Positions 17,491 through 26,849 of a stretch of DNA of 64,000 bases are shown here, piece after piece. Position numbers and translations under genes: made by a program. The DNA lies in NCBI RefSeq assembly GCF_024168485.1, contig NZ_JALJVY010000004.1, forward strand, positions 124,001 to 188,000. The letters are read 5' to 3'. How positions within the stretch are numbered: the stretch's first letter is position 1; each line of letters opens with the position of its first letter. This stretch comes from Sphingobium sp. OAS761. Its GTDB lineage: Bacteria; Pseudomonadota; Alphaproteobacteria; Sphingomonadales; Sphingomonadaceae. The notes beneath the pieces are model-generated. The model saw only the letters and a program-made list of their open reading frames with translations. It made no database searches and had not been told where the DNA came from.

Positions 17491-17617
17491 GGATATGCAA
17501 TGCCCTGTAACGGAAAATGCGCGTGCAAAACGGTGCCTCGCCCACATAAGGGTGAACGCTGTCGTGTCGGCAGGAGCATAGGACTATTAGCCCGACCCGG
17601 TCCAGGTCGGACCCGGG

Positions 17618-18100
17618 TCAATCCTCGCCTTCGCCTTCCCCGGTGAGATCGAGCGCGTGCAGCGGCTGAACCGTCGAAATAGCGTGCTTGTAGACCAGCT
17701 GAACCATGCCGTCCCGTTCCAACAGCATGCAGAACAGGTCGAATGCGGCGATTTCGCCCTGGAGCATCACGCCGTTCACGAGGAACATGGTGACCGGGCT
17801 GCCGGACTTGCGCACCGCCGACAGGAAGATTTCCTGCAACAGCTTTGCCTTGCCATTACCGTCCGATGCCTTGCGGAGGTCCGTCAGGTCCATCGGCTGT
17901 GCGGGCATGACCGTGGAAATGGCATGCTTGTAGACGAGCTGCGACTGACCGTCGCGCCGGAGCAGAACCGAAAAATTGTCGAACCAGGTAATGATGCCCT
18001 GAAGCTTCACGCCCTTGACCAGGAACATGGTCACCGGGGTCTTGCTCTTGCGCAGGCTATTGAGAAAAATGTCCTGAAGATTGTTGACTTTGTCGGCCAT
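17618..18100 (-). CDS. hfq: Tandem-domain RNA chaperone Hfq (two Sm domains in one chain)
   Basis: 160 residues from the ATG at 18100 (a TTG at 18112 is an alternative start). Two complete Hfq domains are joined with an exact offset of 80 residues: [19 protein letters not shown] and [10 protein letters not shown] (56-64) in the first, [19 protein letters not shown] and [10 protein letters not shown] (136-144) in the second. Usual Hfq is about 80-100 residues. The proximal-face YKHAIS is kept in both, but the position of E. coli Lys31 is Lys32 in repeat 1 and Met112 in repeat 2, and the rim patch RKSK becomes RKSG. A ring of three chains would thus have two kinds of face. Acidic C-terminus GEGEGED. 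Confidence 0.96.
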   Translation of the reverse strand: MADKVNNLQDIFLNSLRKSKTPVTMFLVKGVKLQGIITWFDNFSVLLRRDGQSQLVYKHAISTVMPAQPMDLTDLRKASDGNGKAKLLQEIFLSAVRKSGSPVTMFLVNGVMLQGEIAAFDLFCMLLERDGMVQLVYKHAISTVQPLHALDLTGEGEGED

Positions 18101-18248
18101 GATTGTCGCCAAGTCCTATATTCTTGGCGGGACGTTACCCGCTCTCGCATCCTTAAGCAGGATGTCTTGCCCGCTTCCGCTTATCGGGAGCATCGCTATT
18201 CTACCGCAATTGCGAAGGGACGTCCATGGGCTAGCGTGTCGCCTGCGG

Positions 18249-19619
18249 TCAATCTTTCCCGTCGGTAATGCCAAGCAACTTCAACTTCCGGTGCAGGGCA
18301 GACCGTTCCATGCCGATAAAAGTCGCGGTACGTGAAATATTGCCTGAAAACCGCCGGATCTGGATGCGCAGATATTCGCGCTCGAAACTTTCGCGCGCTT
18401 CGCGCAGCGGCGCGCCCATGATCGCGGACTGGCCGATCCCCTCGCCGCCGCCGCCGCTCGTCAGTTCGGCGGGCAGCATGTCAAGCTCGATCCGCCCGAT
18501 GCGGTCGCCCGGCGCGAGGATCATCGTGCGTTCGATCACATTGCGCAGCTGCCGGACATTTCCGGGCCATTCATTGGCCTGAAGCGCGGCCATCGCGTCG
18601 CTGGCGATCTCGGGCGGCGGCACGCGCCGTTCGGCGGCGAAGCGGGCGAGATAATGCTCCACCAGCGGCGGAATGTCGTCGCGCCGTTCCGAGAGAGGAG
18701 GAATTGACAAAGGCACGACATTCAAACGGTAGAACAGGTCCTCCCGAAAACGGCGTTCTTCTATTTCCTGTCCAAGTTCGCGCGCTGTCGAGGAAATGAC
18801 CCGCACGTCGACCTTCACCTGCCGCTGGCCGCCGACGCGGGTGAAACTCTGGTCGGTCAGAACGCGCAGGATCTTGCCCTGCGTGGTCAGTGGCATGTCG
18901 GCGATTTCGTCGAGATAGAGCGTGCCGCCGTGGGCCTGCTCCAGGAAACCGGGACGGACCAGTCCGCTCTGATCCTCGATCCCGAACAGTTCCTCTTCGA
19001 CGCGATCGGGGTCCATCCGCGCGGCCGTGACGATGATGAAGGGCGAATCGGCGCGGCCGCTCCAGCTATGAAGCATTCGCGCAGCGACTTCCTTGCCCAC
19101 GCCTGCCGGCCCGGAAATGAGCACGCGGCTACCTGTATTGGCGACCTTCTTGATGGTCGCGCGGACGCCATTGATCGCCGCAGACGTGCCGGTCAGCTCG
19201 TCGTCCTGCCCGAAACGGGCCCGCAGCGTCTGATTTTCGCGCCGCAGCCGTTCCGTTTCCGTGGCCCGGGACACGAGATGGATCAGCCGGTCGGCCTCGA
19301 ACGGCTTTTCGATGAAATCGGCAGCGCCCTTGCGGATCGCCGCGACCGCCGTGTCGATGTTGCCATGGCCCGAAATCATGAGGACGGGGATCGTCGGATC
19401 GCGCCGCTTGATCACGTCGAGCAGTTCGAGCCCGTCCATCCGCGACCCCTGAAGCCACACGTCGAGCAGGACGAGGGAAGGACGCCGCATGTCGAGCGCA
19501 TCGATGGCGCTGTCGCTGTTCGCGGCGGTACGGGTGGAAAAACCTTCATCCTCCAGAACACCCGCGACGAGATCGCGAATATCCTCTTCATCGTCGACTA
19601 TTAGAATATCAAGCGCCAT
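18249..19619 (-). CDS. ntrX: Response regulator NtrX
   Basis: 456 residues: receiver domain (phospho-acceptor Asp53, Lys in IEKPFEAD), AAA+ domain with Walker A GPAGVGKE and Walker B LYLDEIADM, and a Fis-type HTH (ISRTATFIGMERSALHRKLK). The GAFTGA loop that contacts sigma-54 is absent; the place reads FGIEDQSGLVRPG. NtrX of other alphaproteobacteria likewise lacks it and can act independently of sigma-54. Its start overlaps the 3' end of ntrY by 11 bp. Roles known in the family: nitrogen, respiration and envelope control. Confidence 0.95.
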   Translation of the reverse strand: MALDILIVDDEEDIRDLVAGVLEDEGFSTRTAANSDSAIDALDMRRPSLVLLDVWLQGSRMDGLELLDVIKRRDPTIPVLMISGHGNIDTAVAAIRKGAADFIEKPFEADRLIHLVSRATETERLRRENQTLRARFGQDDELTGTSAAINGVRATIKKVANTGSRVLISGPAGVGKEVAARMLHSWSGRADSPFIIVTAARMDPDRVEEELFGIEDQSGLVRPGFLEQAHGGTLYLDEIADMPLTTQGKILRVLTDQSFTRVGGQRQVKVDVRVISSTARELGQEIEERRFREDLFYRLNVVPLSIPPLSERRDDIPPLVEHYLARFAAERRVPPPEIASDAMAALQANEWPGNVRQLRNVIERTMILAPGDRIGRIELDMLPAELTSGGGGEGIGQSAIMGAPLREARESFEREYLRIQIRRFSGNISRTATFIGMERSALHRKLKLLGITDGKD

Positions 19620-21915
19620 TGACCGTCACTTTTCCTGTCACCTTGCCTTGGGGCAAGGCGATCACCTGCCCCTCTTCCATCCTGTCCAGCGCGCTCGTCG
19701 CGAACCGCAACGTCACGCAGGCCCCACCGCCCGGAGCATCATCGAAGCGTATTTCCCCGGCATGCTCCTCCACGATCTTCTTGACGATCGCCAGGCCCAG
19801 ACCCGTTCCCTTGGTCCGCGTCGTCATATAGGGTTCCAATATCCTGTCCCGCTCGGGCGGCAGGCCCACACCGTCGTCGCGCACTGTGATGACGATGTCG
19901 CCTTCATCCCTGGCGAGCGTCATGCGGACATGGCCGCGTGATCCGCCACCTTCCGGAACGGGTTTCGGTTCAATCGCTTCCACCGCATTCTTGACGATAT
20001 TCGTCAAGGCCTGCCCGAGTTGGCGACGATCGCACACCAGATCCGGTTCCTCTTCGCCCGCGCCATATTCGAAGCGTATGTCCGGATGCGCCACCTCATG
20101 CAGAAACAGGGCATGGCGCGCGATGTCACCGATCGCCTCGCGCCGGAACACGGGCTTGGGCATGCGCGCGAATGATGAGAATTCGTCGACGATCCGGCGC
20201 AAATCCCCTACTTGCCGCACGATTGTGCCGGTGAGGCGGGTGAAGGTGGCGCGGTCGCTCGTCACCTCCTCGGCATAGCGGCGCTGGAGCCGTTCCGCAG
20301 CAAGCTGGATCGGCGTGAGAGGATTCTTGATTTCGTGGGCGATGCGGCGTGCGACGTCTGACCAGGCTGCGCGGCGCTGGTCGGACAGCTGCTGCGTGAT
20401 GTCGTCAAAGGTCATGATCTGCCCGGAAGCGTCTTCCGATACCTTGACCGCCAGCGTGCGCAGATCGCCGTGGGAACGGACCTGGACGATTCCCGCATCA
20501 TCCTGCGACTCAATGAGTTCCGCCAGTTCGGGCGACACGTCGGCAAGCGGCCGCCCGACCGGGTCATCGCCTTCTTCGACCAGAATGGCGGCGGCCGAAC
20601 TGTTCAACAATTGGACCACGCCCTTGCCGTCGACCGACAGCACGCCGGCGCTCACGCCCGACAGGATCGCCTCGATAAAGGCGCGGCGTTCGTCCAGCTG
20701 GCCGTTGGCGGCGACCAGAGCGCCGGTCTGCGCCTCAAGACGCTGCGTCATGCGGTTGAAAGCGGATGCCAGAGTGCCGATTTCATCGCGACTTTGCGGG
20801 CTCGTCACCCGCGCGGACAGGTCGCCGGCGGTGATCCGCCGGGCAGCCGTCACCAATTCGTTGACGGGCCGGACCATCCAGTCTGCGACCGCAAGAGCGA
20901 TGTAGACCGCGATCCCCACCAGAAGAAGCGATCCGACGAACAACGCGATATTGAAGCGCAACTGCAGGGCGCGGGATTGGGCGGCGAACAGATCATAATC
21001 GGCAATGACCTTTTGCGCGCGTTCGACATTGCTGAAGGAGGAACTGCCCGCATTGCGCGTGGCATAGAGGTAGATCTTGGAAGCCGGGTAGAGCAGGGTT
21101 ACCGCCTCGACCTCGTTGGGACGTGCCCGGACGACGATGTTTTCCCCGGCCGACAAGCGCTTGATGACTTCGGGAGACAGCATCTCCGATGCCGGCCGAT
21201 TTTCAGGATCGACAGTCGCGGCCGTCCGGGCGATGCCGTCCTTCCCCACTTCGATGATGGCGGACCGGTTGAGCTTGCGGGTCACGACCTGATAAATATA
21301 GCCTTCCGCAAAACGCGGGCTCGATACCTCCGACTGCGTCAGATAATCGCGCAGGTCGCCCGCCATGGTCAGCGTTTCGTCCTGCACCTCGCGCAAATTC
21401 TGCTCGTAATAGCCGCGCGCCAGATCGCTTGCGTTCTGCAACATGCCCCGCGCGCTGTCCGAAAACCAGAATTGCACGCCATATTGGAACAGAAGCGACG
21501 CAAAGATCACCACAAGCAGCATCGGCACACTGGCAACGATCGAGAAGATGGCCACCAGCCGGACGTGCAACTGCCCGTCACTGCCGATCGCGGATTGCGC
21601 GGCCCGCCGCTTGGCAACGCGCCGACCCAGCAAAACCAGCAACGCGATCGCGGGCACAAGGTTCGCGACCAGCAGCAACGCGACGATAGGGGGCGTCAGT
21701 AGGGTGTAGGACTGGCCATTGCCCGAAAGCAGATGATAGGTGAGCCCCGCCATGCCGAGGAAGACGATCAGCGTCACGGCCTCGATCAGCGCGGCGAGCC
21801 TGCCGCGGCGCAGGATTCGCGGCGCGATCTTCCGCCATGCGGACACGCGTCTGCGAAGGGAAACCGCACCGGTCATAGTGGTATTCCTACAACAACGGCG
21901 TGCCTGATCAAACAC
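19609..21915 (-). CDS. ntrY: Sensor histidine kinase NtrY
   Basis: 768 residues. Several N-terminal membrane helices (about residues 35-130, then one near 320-345) enclose a periplasmic sensor region, followed by HAMP, a PAS domain and the kinase core with H-box IAHEIKNPLTPIQLAAERLQ, N-box LTNIVKNAVEA and GLGLAIVKKIVEEH. It is the partner of NtrX and overlaps ntrX by 11 bp. It lies 69 bp after ntrC, so it may be read from the ntrBC transcript as well as from its own promoter. Confidence 0.95.
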   Translation of the reverse strand: MFDQARRCCRNTTMTGAVSLRRRVSAWRKIAPRILRRGRLAALIEAVTLIVFLGMAGLTYHLLSGNGQSYTLLTPPIVALLLVANLVPAIALLVLLGRRVAKRRAAQSAIGSDGQLHVRLVAIFSIVASVPMLLVVIFASLLFQYGVQFWFSDSARGMLQNASDLARGYYEQNLREVQDETLTMAGDLRDYLTQSEVSSPRFAEGYIYQVVTRKLNRSAIIEVGKDGIARTAATVDPENRPASEMLSPEVIKRLSAGENIVVRARPNEVEAVTLLYPASKIYLYATRNAGSSSFSNVERAQKVIADYDLFAAQSRALQLRFNIALFVGSLLLVGIAVYIALAVADWMVRPVNELVTAARRITAGDLSARVTSPQSRDEIGTLASAFNRMTQRLEAQTGALVAANGQLDERRAFIEAILSGVSAGVLSVDGKGVVQLLNSSAAAILVEEGDDPVGRPLADVSPELAELIESQDDAGIVQVRSHGDLRTLAVKVSEDASGQIMTFDDITQQLSDQRRAAWSDVARRIAHEIKNPLTPIQLAAERLQRRYAEEVTSDRATFTRLTGTIVRQVGDLRRIVDEFSSFARMPKPVFRREAIGDIARHALFLHEVAHPDIRFEYGAGEEEPDLVCDRRQLGQALTNIVKNAVEAIEPKPVPEGGGSRGHVRMTLARDEGDIVITVRDDGVGLPPERDRILEPYMTTRTKGTGLGLAIVKKIVEEHAGEIRFDDAPGGGACVTLRFATSALDRMEEGQVIALPQGKVTGKVTVNGA

Positions 21916-21984
21916 AGTATTCGCAGGGCTGGCCGTCGCTGGTCGATAGAGGGCGTCGGTTCATCGGCATGGAATCGCGCCGGA

Positions 21985-23433
21985 TCAGTCTCCAAGCCGC
22001 AACTGGAGCGGATCGAGCCCGTAATCGGTCAACTTCTTGCGCAGGGTGTTGCGATTGATCCCCAGCAGCCCGGCAGCGCGAATCTGGTTGCCGTCCACGC
22101 TGCCAAGCACTTCCTCCAGCAATATCGGTTCGACGACTGCAAGCAGGTCGTCGTGCAGGCTGCGTTGGGGCGTGCCCAGGCCTACCCCCAACTGGCGCTT
22201 GGCCCAGTCCCGCACGGCGTGAACGAGCTGATCGGCCGGCATCACATGACCCGTCGGCGCATCGTCCAGGGGCAGAATATGGCGAAGCATGTCGGCGGTG
22301 ATGATATTTTCGCGGCTCAAAACGGCCAGGCGCTGCATCATGTTCTGCAATTCGCGCACATTGCCCGGCCAGTGCCACGCCATCAGCAATTGCGCCGCAT
22401 CGTCCGACAGCAACTTGCGCGGCAGGCCTTCCTGCGCGGCCCGTTCCATGAAATGACGGGCCAGCAATATTACGTCCTCGCGCCGGTCGCGCAGCGGCGG
22501 AAGCGCGATCGGCACGACATTCAGACGGTAATAGAGATCCTCGCGGAAACGCCCGTCCTCGATCAGGCGAGGCAGGTCCTTGTTGGTTGCCGCTATGATC
22601 CGGACATTGACGCGAACCGGCTTCGATCCGCCCACCGTCGTTACCTCGCCCGACTGGAGCACGCGCAGCAACCGGGTCTGGGCCTCCATCGGCATGTCGC
22701 CGATTTCGTCGAGAAACAGGGTGCCGCCCTGGGCCTGCTCGAACTTGCCCGCTGTCCTGACATGGGCTCCGGTGAAAGCCCCCTTTTCGTATCCGAACAG
22801 TTCCGCCTCGATCAGTTCGCGCGGAATGGCTGCCATGTTGATCGCCACGAACGGGCGGGTCCGCCGCTGACCCAGACTATGGATGGCTTCGGCCACCAGT
22901 TCCTTGCCGGTGCCCGATTCGCCCAGAACCAGGATCGACAGATCGTTGGAAAGCACGCGGGCGATGGTGCGGTACACTTCCTGCATCGCCGGCGACCTGC
23001 CGACCAGAGGCAGGCCGTCATGCGGCAGATCGCCACCGTCCTCGTTTGCCGGCATGGTTTGCCGCGTACTCAACGCGTCGGCGACGGCTCGCGTCAGTTC
23101 ATTGAGGTCGAACGGCTTTGGCAGATATTCGAACGCACCCTTTTCGGTCGCGCGAATGGCAGTGTTGAGCGTATTCTGCGCCGAAAGGACGATGACGTTA
23201 AGATCCGGCTTCCGGTCGATGATGTCAGCCACACCATCGAGCCCGTCGCCATCCGGCAGCATGACGTCGGTGATAAGGACATCAGGGGAAAAGCTTTCCA
23301 TCAATTCGCCGCGTTCGCGGATGGATGCAGCCGTTTTTACCCGGTAACCCTGGCGCCGCAGCGCCTCTCCCACCACTACGCAGATGGCCGGATCATCATC
23401 GACGACCAGGATCGCTCCGGTTGCGCCCATCAC
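21985..23433 (-). CDS. ntrC: Nitrogen regulator NtrC
   Basis: 482 residues. Receiver domain with Asp56 (LITDVMLPDG), AAA+ domain with Walker A GESGTGKE, the sigma-54-contacting GAFTGA (in YEKGAFTGAHV), Walker B LFLDEIGDM, and a C-terminal Fis-type HTH (IRAAGLLGINRNTLRKKL). It is the phosphorylated activator of sigma-54 promoters for nitrogen assimilation. Start overlaps ntrB by 4 bp (ATGA). Confidence 0.97.
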   Translation of the reverse strand: MMGATGAILVVDDDPAICVVVGEALRRQGYRVKTAASIRERGELMESFSPDVLITDVMLPDGDGLDGVADIIDRKPDLNVIVLSAQNTLNTAIRATEKGAFEYLPKPFDLNELTRAVADALSTRQTMPANEDGGDLPHDGLPLVGRSPAMQEVYRTIARVLSNDLSILVLGESGTGKELVAEAIHSLGQRRTRPFVAINMAAIPRELIEAELFGYEKGAFTGAHVRTAGKFEQAQGGTLFLDEIGDMPMEAQTRLLRVLQSGEVTTVGGSKPVRVNVRIIAATNKDLPRLIEDGRFREDLYYRLNVVPIALPPLRDRREDVILLARHFMERAAQEGLPRKLLSDDAAQLLMAWHWPGNVRELQNMMQRLAVLSRENIITADMLRHILPLDDAPTGHVMPADQLVHAVRDWAKRQLGVGLGTPQRSLHDDLLAVVEPILLEEVLGSVDGNQIRAAGLLGINRNTLRKKLTDYGLDPLQLRLGD

Positions 23434-24539
23434 GCGATGCCCATCGGCAGCAGGACGCGGAATGTCGATTCGCCCGCGTCGGCATCGCGCGAATATTGGA
23501 CGAAGCCGTTCATGTCGCGCACCAGCTTGTCGACCAGCGCAAGGCCAAGCCCCTGCCCATCGCGCTTGCCGGTGATGAACGGGTTGAAGAGATGATCAAG
23601 GATATGGTCGGGCACGCCCGGGCCGTTATCGACGATCAATATCTCGATCGGCAGGACCGCACTGCCCTTGCCGTCCCCGATCATCACCGAAACACCATGA
23701 CGAAACGCGGTTTCGACGCGGATACGCGGGTTCGCAACATGCTCAAGCGCCTCCGAGGCATTTTTGAGCAGGTTTATCATCACTTGGACCAGCGCATCGT
23801 CATTGATGTGAGCAAATGGCAAAGATGGGTCATAGTGTTTTGTTATCTTTATATTTCTCGCAAATCCTGCTGACGCGATCCCGGTGGCGCGGTCGATCAG
23901 CGGGTAGATGTTGCCGGGCTGGCATTCCAGCGTTCGGTCGGTCGTGAAATCCTGCATCCGGTCGATCAGGGCAGCGATCCGATCCACCTCGTTGCAGATG
24001 AGTTGGGTGAGGGCCGAGTCGCGCCCGCCATTGGACGATTCCAGCAATTGCGCCGCGCCCCGGATGCCGGACAGGGGATTCTTGATCTCGTGCGCCAGGA
24101 TCGCGGCCGCGCCCATGGCCGATCGCGCGCCCCCGGATGTCCCGCGATGTCCGATCTTGCGCGCCTGGCTCTGGGGATGGAGCGAAACCATCCGCCAGCC
24201 GTCATGATCGACGATCGGGGCGATCATAAGGTCCACTTCCGTTTCGGCGGTGCGACCGGCGTGAACCTTGATGTCGTATGCGGCGATCGGCTTGTCGCTG
24301 TGCCAGATGTCGAACCGCGCCCCCGCCTCGGCAATGCGAATGGTGCGCGACACGTCACTGCCCACGATCGCCGACCGAGCCATGTTGAGCAGCGTTTCCG
24401 CCCGGACATTGGCGTCGGCAATACTATTGTCGGGACGGACAAGCAGGCTGGCAACCGGCAGGGCCGTCAGCCGCTCCCCGAGAGATGGCCCGTCCTGCGG
24501 CATGCGGAGCGGCGGGACGGACGCCATGGCCATCGTCAT
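23430..24539 (-). CDS. ntrB: Nitrogen sensor kinase/phosphatase NtrB
   Basis: 369 residues, soluble. An N-terminal PAS-like sensor domain is followed by the H-box AAILAHEIKNPLSGIRGAAQ (His150), N-box VQVMINLLKNASEAL, and the ATP lid DNGPGVPDHI plus GQGLGLALVDKLV. It phosphorylates or dephosphorylates NtrC, under PII control in related bacteria. Start overlaps the dusB stop by 4 bp, stop overlaps the ntrC start by 4 bp: strongly coupled dusB-ntrB-ntrC. Confidence 0.96.
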   Translation of the reverse strand: MTMAMASVPPLRMPQDGPSLGERLTALPVASLLVRPDNSIADANVRAETLLNMARSAIVGSDVSRTIRIAEAGARFDIWHSDKPIAAYDIKVHAGRTAETEVDLMIAPIVDHDGWRMVSLHPQSQARKIGHRGTSGGARSAMGAAAILAHEIKNPLSGIRGAAQLLESSNGGRDSALTQLICNEVDRIAALIDRMQDFTTDRTLECQPGNIYPLIDRATGIASAGFARNIKITKHYDPSLPFAHINDDALVQVMINLLKNASEALEHVANPRIRVETAFRHGVSVMIGDGKGSAVLPIEILIVDNGPGVPDHILDHLFNPFITGKRDGQGLGLALVDKLVRDMNGFVQYSRDADAGESTFRVLLPMGIA

Positions 24540-25558
24540 GCCGCCTTGCGCAAATCGGCCGGGTCGGCGCCGCTGGCGATCAGCGGCTCGAAAAATCGCG
24601 CGAGCATGTCGAGGACCGTCGCCGCGTCCGGTTCCTGGTTGACGCTGTTGCGGAACTCGGCTGATCCGGGCAGCCCTTTGGTATACCAGCCGATATGCTT
24701 GCGCGCCATATTGACGCCGGTATGCCTGTCATAATGATCGAGCATTGCATGATAATGCTCTATTATTACACTATATTGCTCTGCCAGCGACGGATCGGAA
24801 AGCCGCGTTCCATCGGTCAGCCATGCCATCACCTGCCCGATCAGCCACGGCCGGCCATAGGCGCCCCGTCCGATCATGACGCCGTCCGCGCCGCTCTGGT
24901 CCAGCGCCGTGTCGGCATCCTCGATCGAGCAGATGTCGCCATTCACGATAACGGGCAACGTCACTGCGTCCTTGACCTTGCGCACGAACGCCCAGTCGGC
25001 GCTGCCCTTGTACATCTGGCACCGGGTGCGGCCATGGACGGTTATGAGCCGGGCACCCAGATCCTCTGCGATATGGGCGAGCTCCGGAGCGTTCAGGCTG
25101 GCATGATCCCACCCCATGCGCATTTTCACGGTAACCGGCACGTCTACAGCCTTCACTGTCGCCTCTATCAGCCGGGCGGCAAGCGGCAGGTCTCGCATCA
25201 GGGCGCTGCCCGCATCGCCGTTCACGACTTTCTTTACCGGGCAACCCATGTTGATGTCGATGATGGCGGCGCCACGATCGGCATTGAGTTTGGCGGCGTC
25301 GGCCATTTCCGCCGGCGAGCAGCCTGCAAGCTGCATCGACACCGGTTCCTCCAGGGGATGCCACGCAGCCTTTTGCAAAGACTGGCGGGTTTCGCGGATC
25401 ATGGCGGCCGACGCGATCATCTCCGTCACGTTCAGACCCGATCCGTAACGACGTACCAGCGTGCGGAACGGCATGTCCGTAACGCCGGTCATGGGCGCCA
25501 GGACGACCGGCATGTCGATGGTCACCGGACCGATGGAAATGGGAGAAAGCCTGCGCAT
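24536..25558 (-). CDS. dusB: tRNA-dihydrouridine synthase (NifR3/DusB family)
   Basis: 340 residues from the ATG at 25558 (MRRLSPISIGPVTI). The frame is open 78 codons further upstream but would run antisense into ispDF and has no similarity. FMN-binding TIM barrel with VLAPMTGVTDMPFR, the catalytic-Cys motif DINMGCPVKKV, and VHGRTRCQMYKGSADW. It reduces specific uridines of the tRNA D-loop. First gene of the ntr operon, as in Rhodobacter (nifR3) and rhizobia. Confidence 0.95.
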   Translation of the reverse strand: MRRLSPISIGPVTIDMPVVLAPMTGVTDMPFRTLVRRYGSGLNVTEMIASAAMIRETRQSLQKAAWHPLEEPVSMQLAGCSPAEMADAAKLNADRGAAIIDINMGCPVKKVVNGDAGSALMRDLPLAARLIEATVKAVDVPVTVKMRMGWDHASLNAPELAHIAEDLGARLITVHGRTRCQMYKGSADWAFVRKVKDAVTLPVIVNGDICSIEDADTALDQSGADGVMIGRGAYGRPWLIGQVMAWLTDGTRLSDPSLAEQYSVIIEHYHAMLDHYDRHTGVNMARKHIGWYTKGLPGSAEFRNSVNQEPDAATVLDMLARFFEPLIASGADPADLRKAA

Positions 25559-25657
25559 GAAAATCGCCAAAAACCTGCCTAAAAAACAGGCAGCCCATAG
25601 CGGGAAAAGGTATGCAGAGCAAGGTGACGGGTCTGGCGGGCGACCCCGCCCTCGTCT

Positions 25658-26845
25658 ATGGCGCGCTCCATGACCTTGGCATGCGACAACAAGACCATCG
25701 CTCTCATCGTCGCCGCCGGACAGGGAAGCCGGGCAGGTGGCGATGTCCCGAAGCAGTTTCGCATGATCGGGGGCCGGGCGGTGATTGCCCATGCGGTGGA
25801 TGCATTGGACCGGTCACCCATTGACCGGATATGGATTGTAACGGGTGCGGGACAGGTCGACATGGCCCGCGCGCTGGTTGGCGACCGCCTCCACATAAGC
25901 TTCATCGAAGGGGCGGACAGCCGGCGCGGGTCCGTTCGGGCAGGATTGGAAGCGATCGCCGCCGCTGGCGGCGCGGCGCGGGTGCTGATCCACGACGCCG
26001 CCCGTCCTTTCCTTTCGGCAGATGTGACCCACCGCCTGCTGCAAGCCCTCGATGACGCGTCCGGAGCCGTCCCCGTCCTGCCGGTGGCCGATACGCTGGT
26101 ACGGGATGTGGGCGGGCGGATGGGCGACGGCGTGTCCCGCGAACGACTGATGCGTGTCCAGACGCCCCAGGCGTTCCGCCTCGATACGATATTGGCGGCG
26201 CACCGCGCATGGGACCCGGCGCGCGAGGCAACCGACGATGCCGGAATCCTGCGGGCATGGGGCCATGACGTCACTTTGGTGCAAGGCGATGAAAAATTGG
26301 AAAAATTGACCTACCCACAGGATTTTGCCCGGGCCGAGGCGATGCTCGCCGCGCGGCGCAGCACCCGGGTCGGCATGGGCTATGACGTGCATCGGCTGGC
26401 ACCGGACGAGGAATTATGGCTCGGCGGTGTCCGCATCGATCATGACCGGGGGCTGGCCGGCCACAGCGATGCCGACGTGGCGCTTCACGCCATTGTAGAC
26501 GCGATTTTGGGCGCGCTGGCGGACGGCGACATCGGAAGCCATTTCCCGCCATCCGATCCGCAGTGGCGCGGGGCATCTTCGGATCGTTTCCTGGCCCATG
26601 CATGCGAACGCGTCGCAGCGCGGGGCGGCGTCATCGACCATGTCGACCTGACCATCATCTGCGAGGCCCCGAAGATCGGGCCGCACCGGGAAGCCATGCA
26701 AGCCCGCATCGCCGCCATCGCTGCACTCCCCATGGACCGGGTCAGCGTGAAGGCCACGACGACTGAGAGGCTGGGATTCGCAGGCCGCCGCGAAGGTATT
26801 GCGGCACAGGCGGTTGCCACCCTCTCCCTCCCCGCGCTATCCTGA
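25658..26845 (+). CDS. ispDF: Bifunctional IspD/IspF (MEP pathway)
   Basis: 395 residues. The first half is the CDP-ME synthase with IALIVAAGQGSRAG and the ARPF motif in LIHDAARPFLSADV; the second half, from GMGYDVHRLAPDE, is the 2-C-methyl-erythritol 2,4-cyclodiphosphate synthase with its zinc-site HSDADVALHA and FPPSDPQWRGASS. Such fusions are common in alphaproteobacteria. Start may be 25658 or 25670 (no clear Shine-Dalgarno for either). Divergent from dusB. Confidence 0.95.
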   Translation: MARSMTLACDNKTIALIVAAGQGSRAGGDVPKQFRMIGGRAVIAHAVDALDRSPIDRIWIVTGAGQVDMARALVGDRLHISFIEGADSRRGSVRAGLEAIAAAGGAARVLIHDAARPFLSADVTHRLLQALDDASGAVPVLPVADTLVRDVGGRMGDGVSRERLMRVQTPQAFRLDTILAAHRAWDPAREATDDAGILRAWGHDVTLVQGDEKLEKLTYPQDFARAEAMLAARRSTRVGMGYDVHRLAPDEELWLGGVRIDHDRGLAGHSDADVALHAIVDAILGALADGDIGSHFPPSDPQWRGASSDRFLAHACERVAARGGVIDHVDLTIICEAPKIGPHREAMQARIAAIAALPMDRVSVKATTTERLGFAGRREGIAAQAVATLSLPALS

Positions 26846-26849
26846 CATC

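Noticed and set aside
18203-18216. TTCGCAATTGCGGT (minus strand) upstream of hfq, resembling the PccR palindrome
   Set aside because: Two mismatches in the right arm and a single isolated copy; too weak to call an operator.
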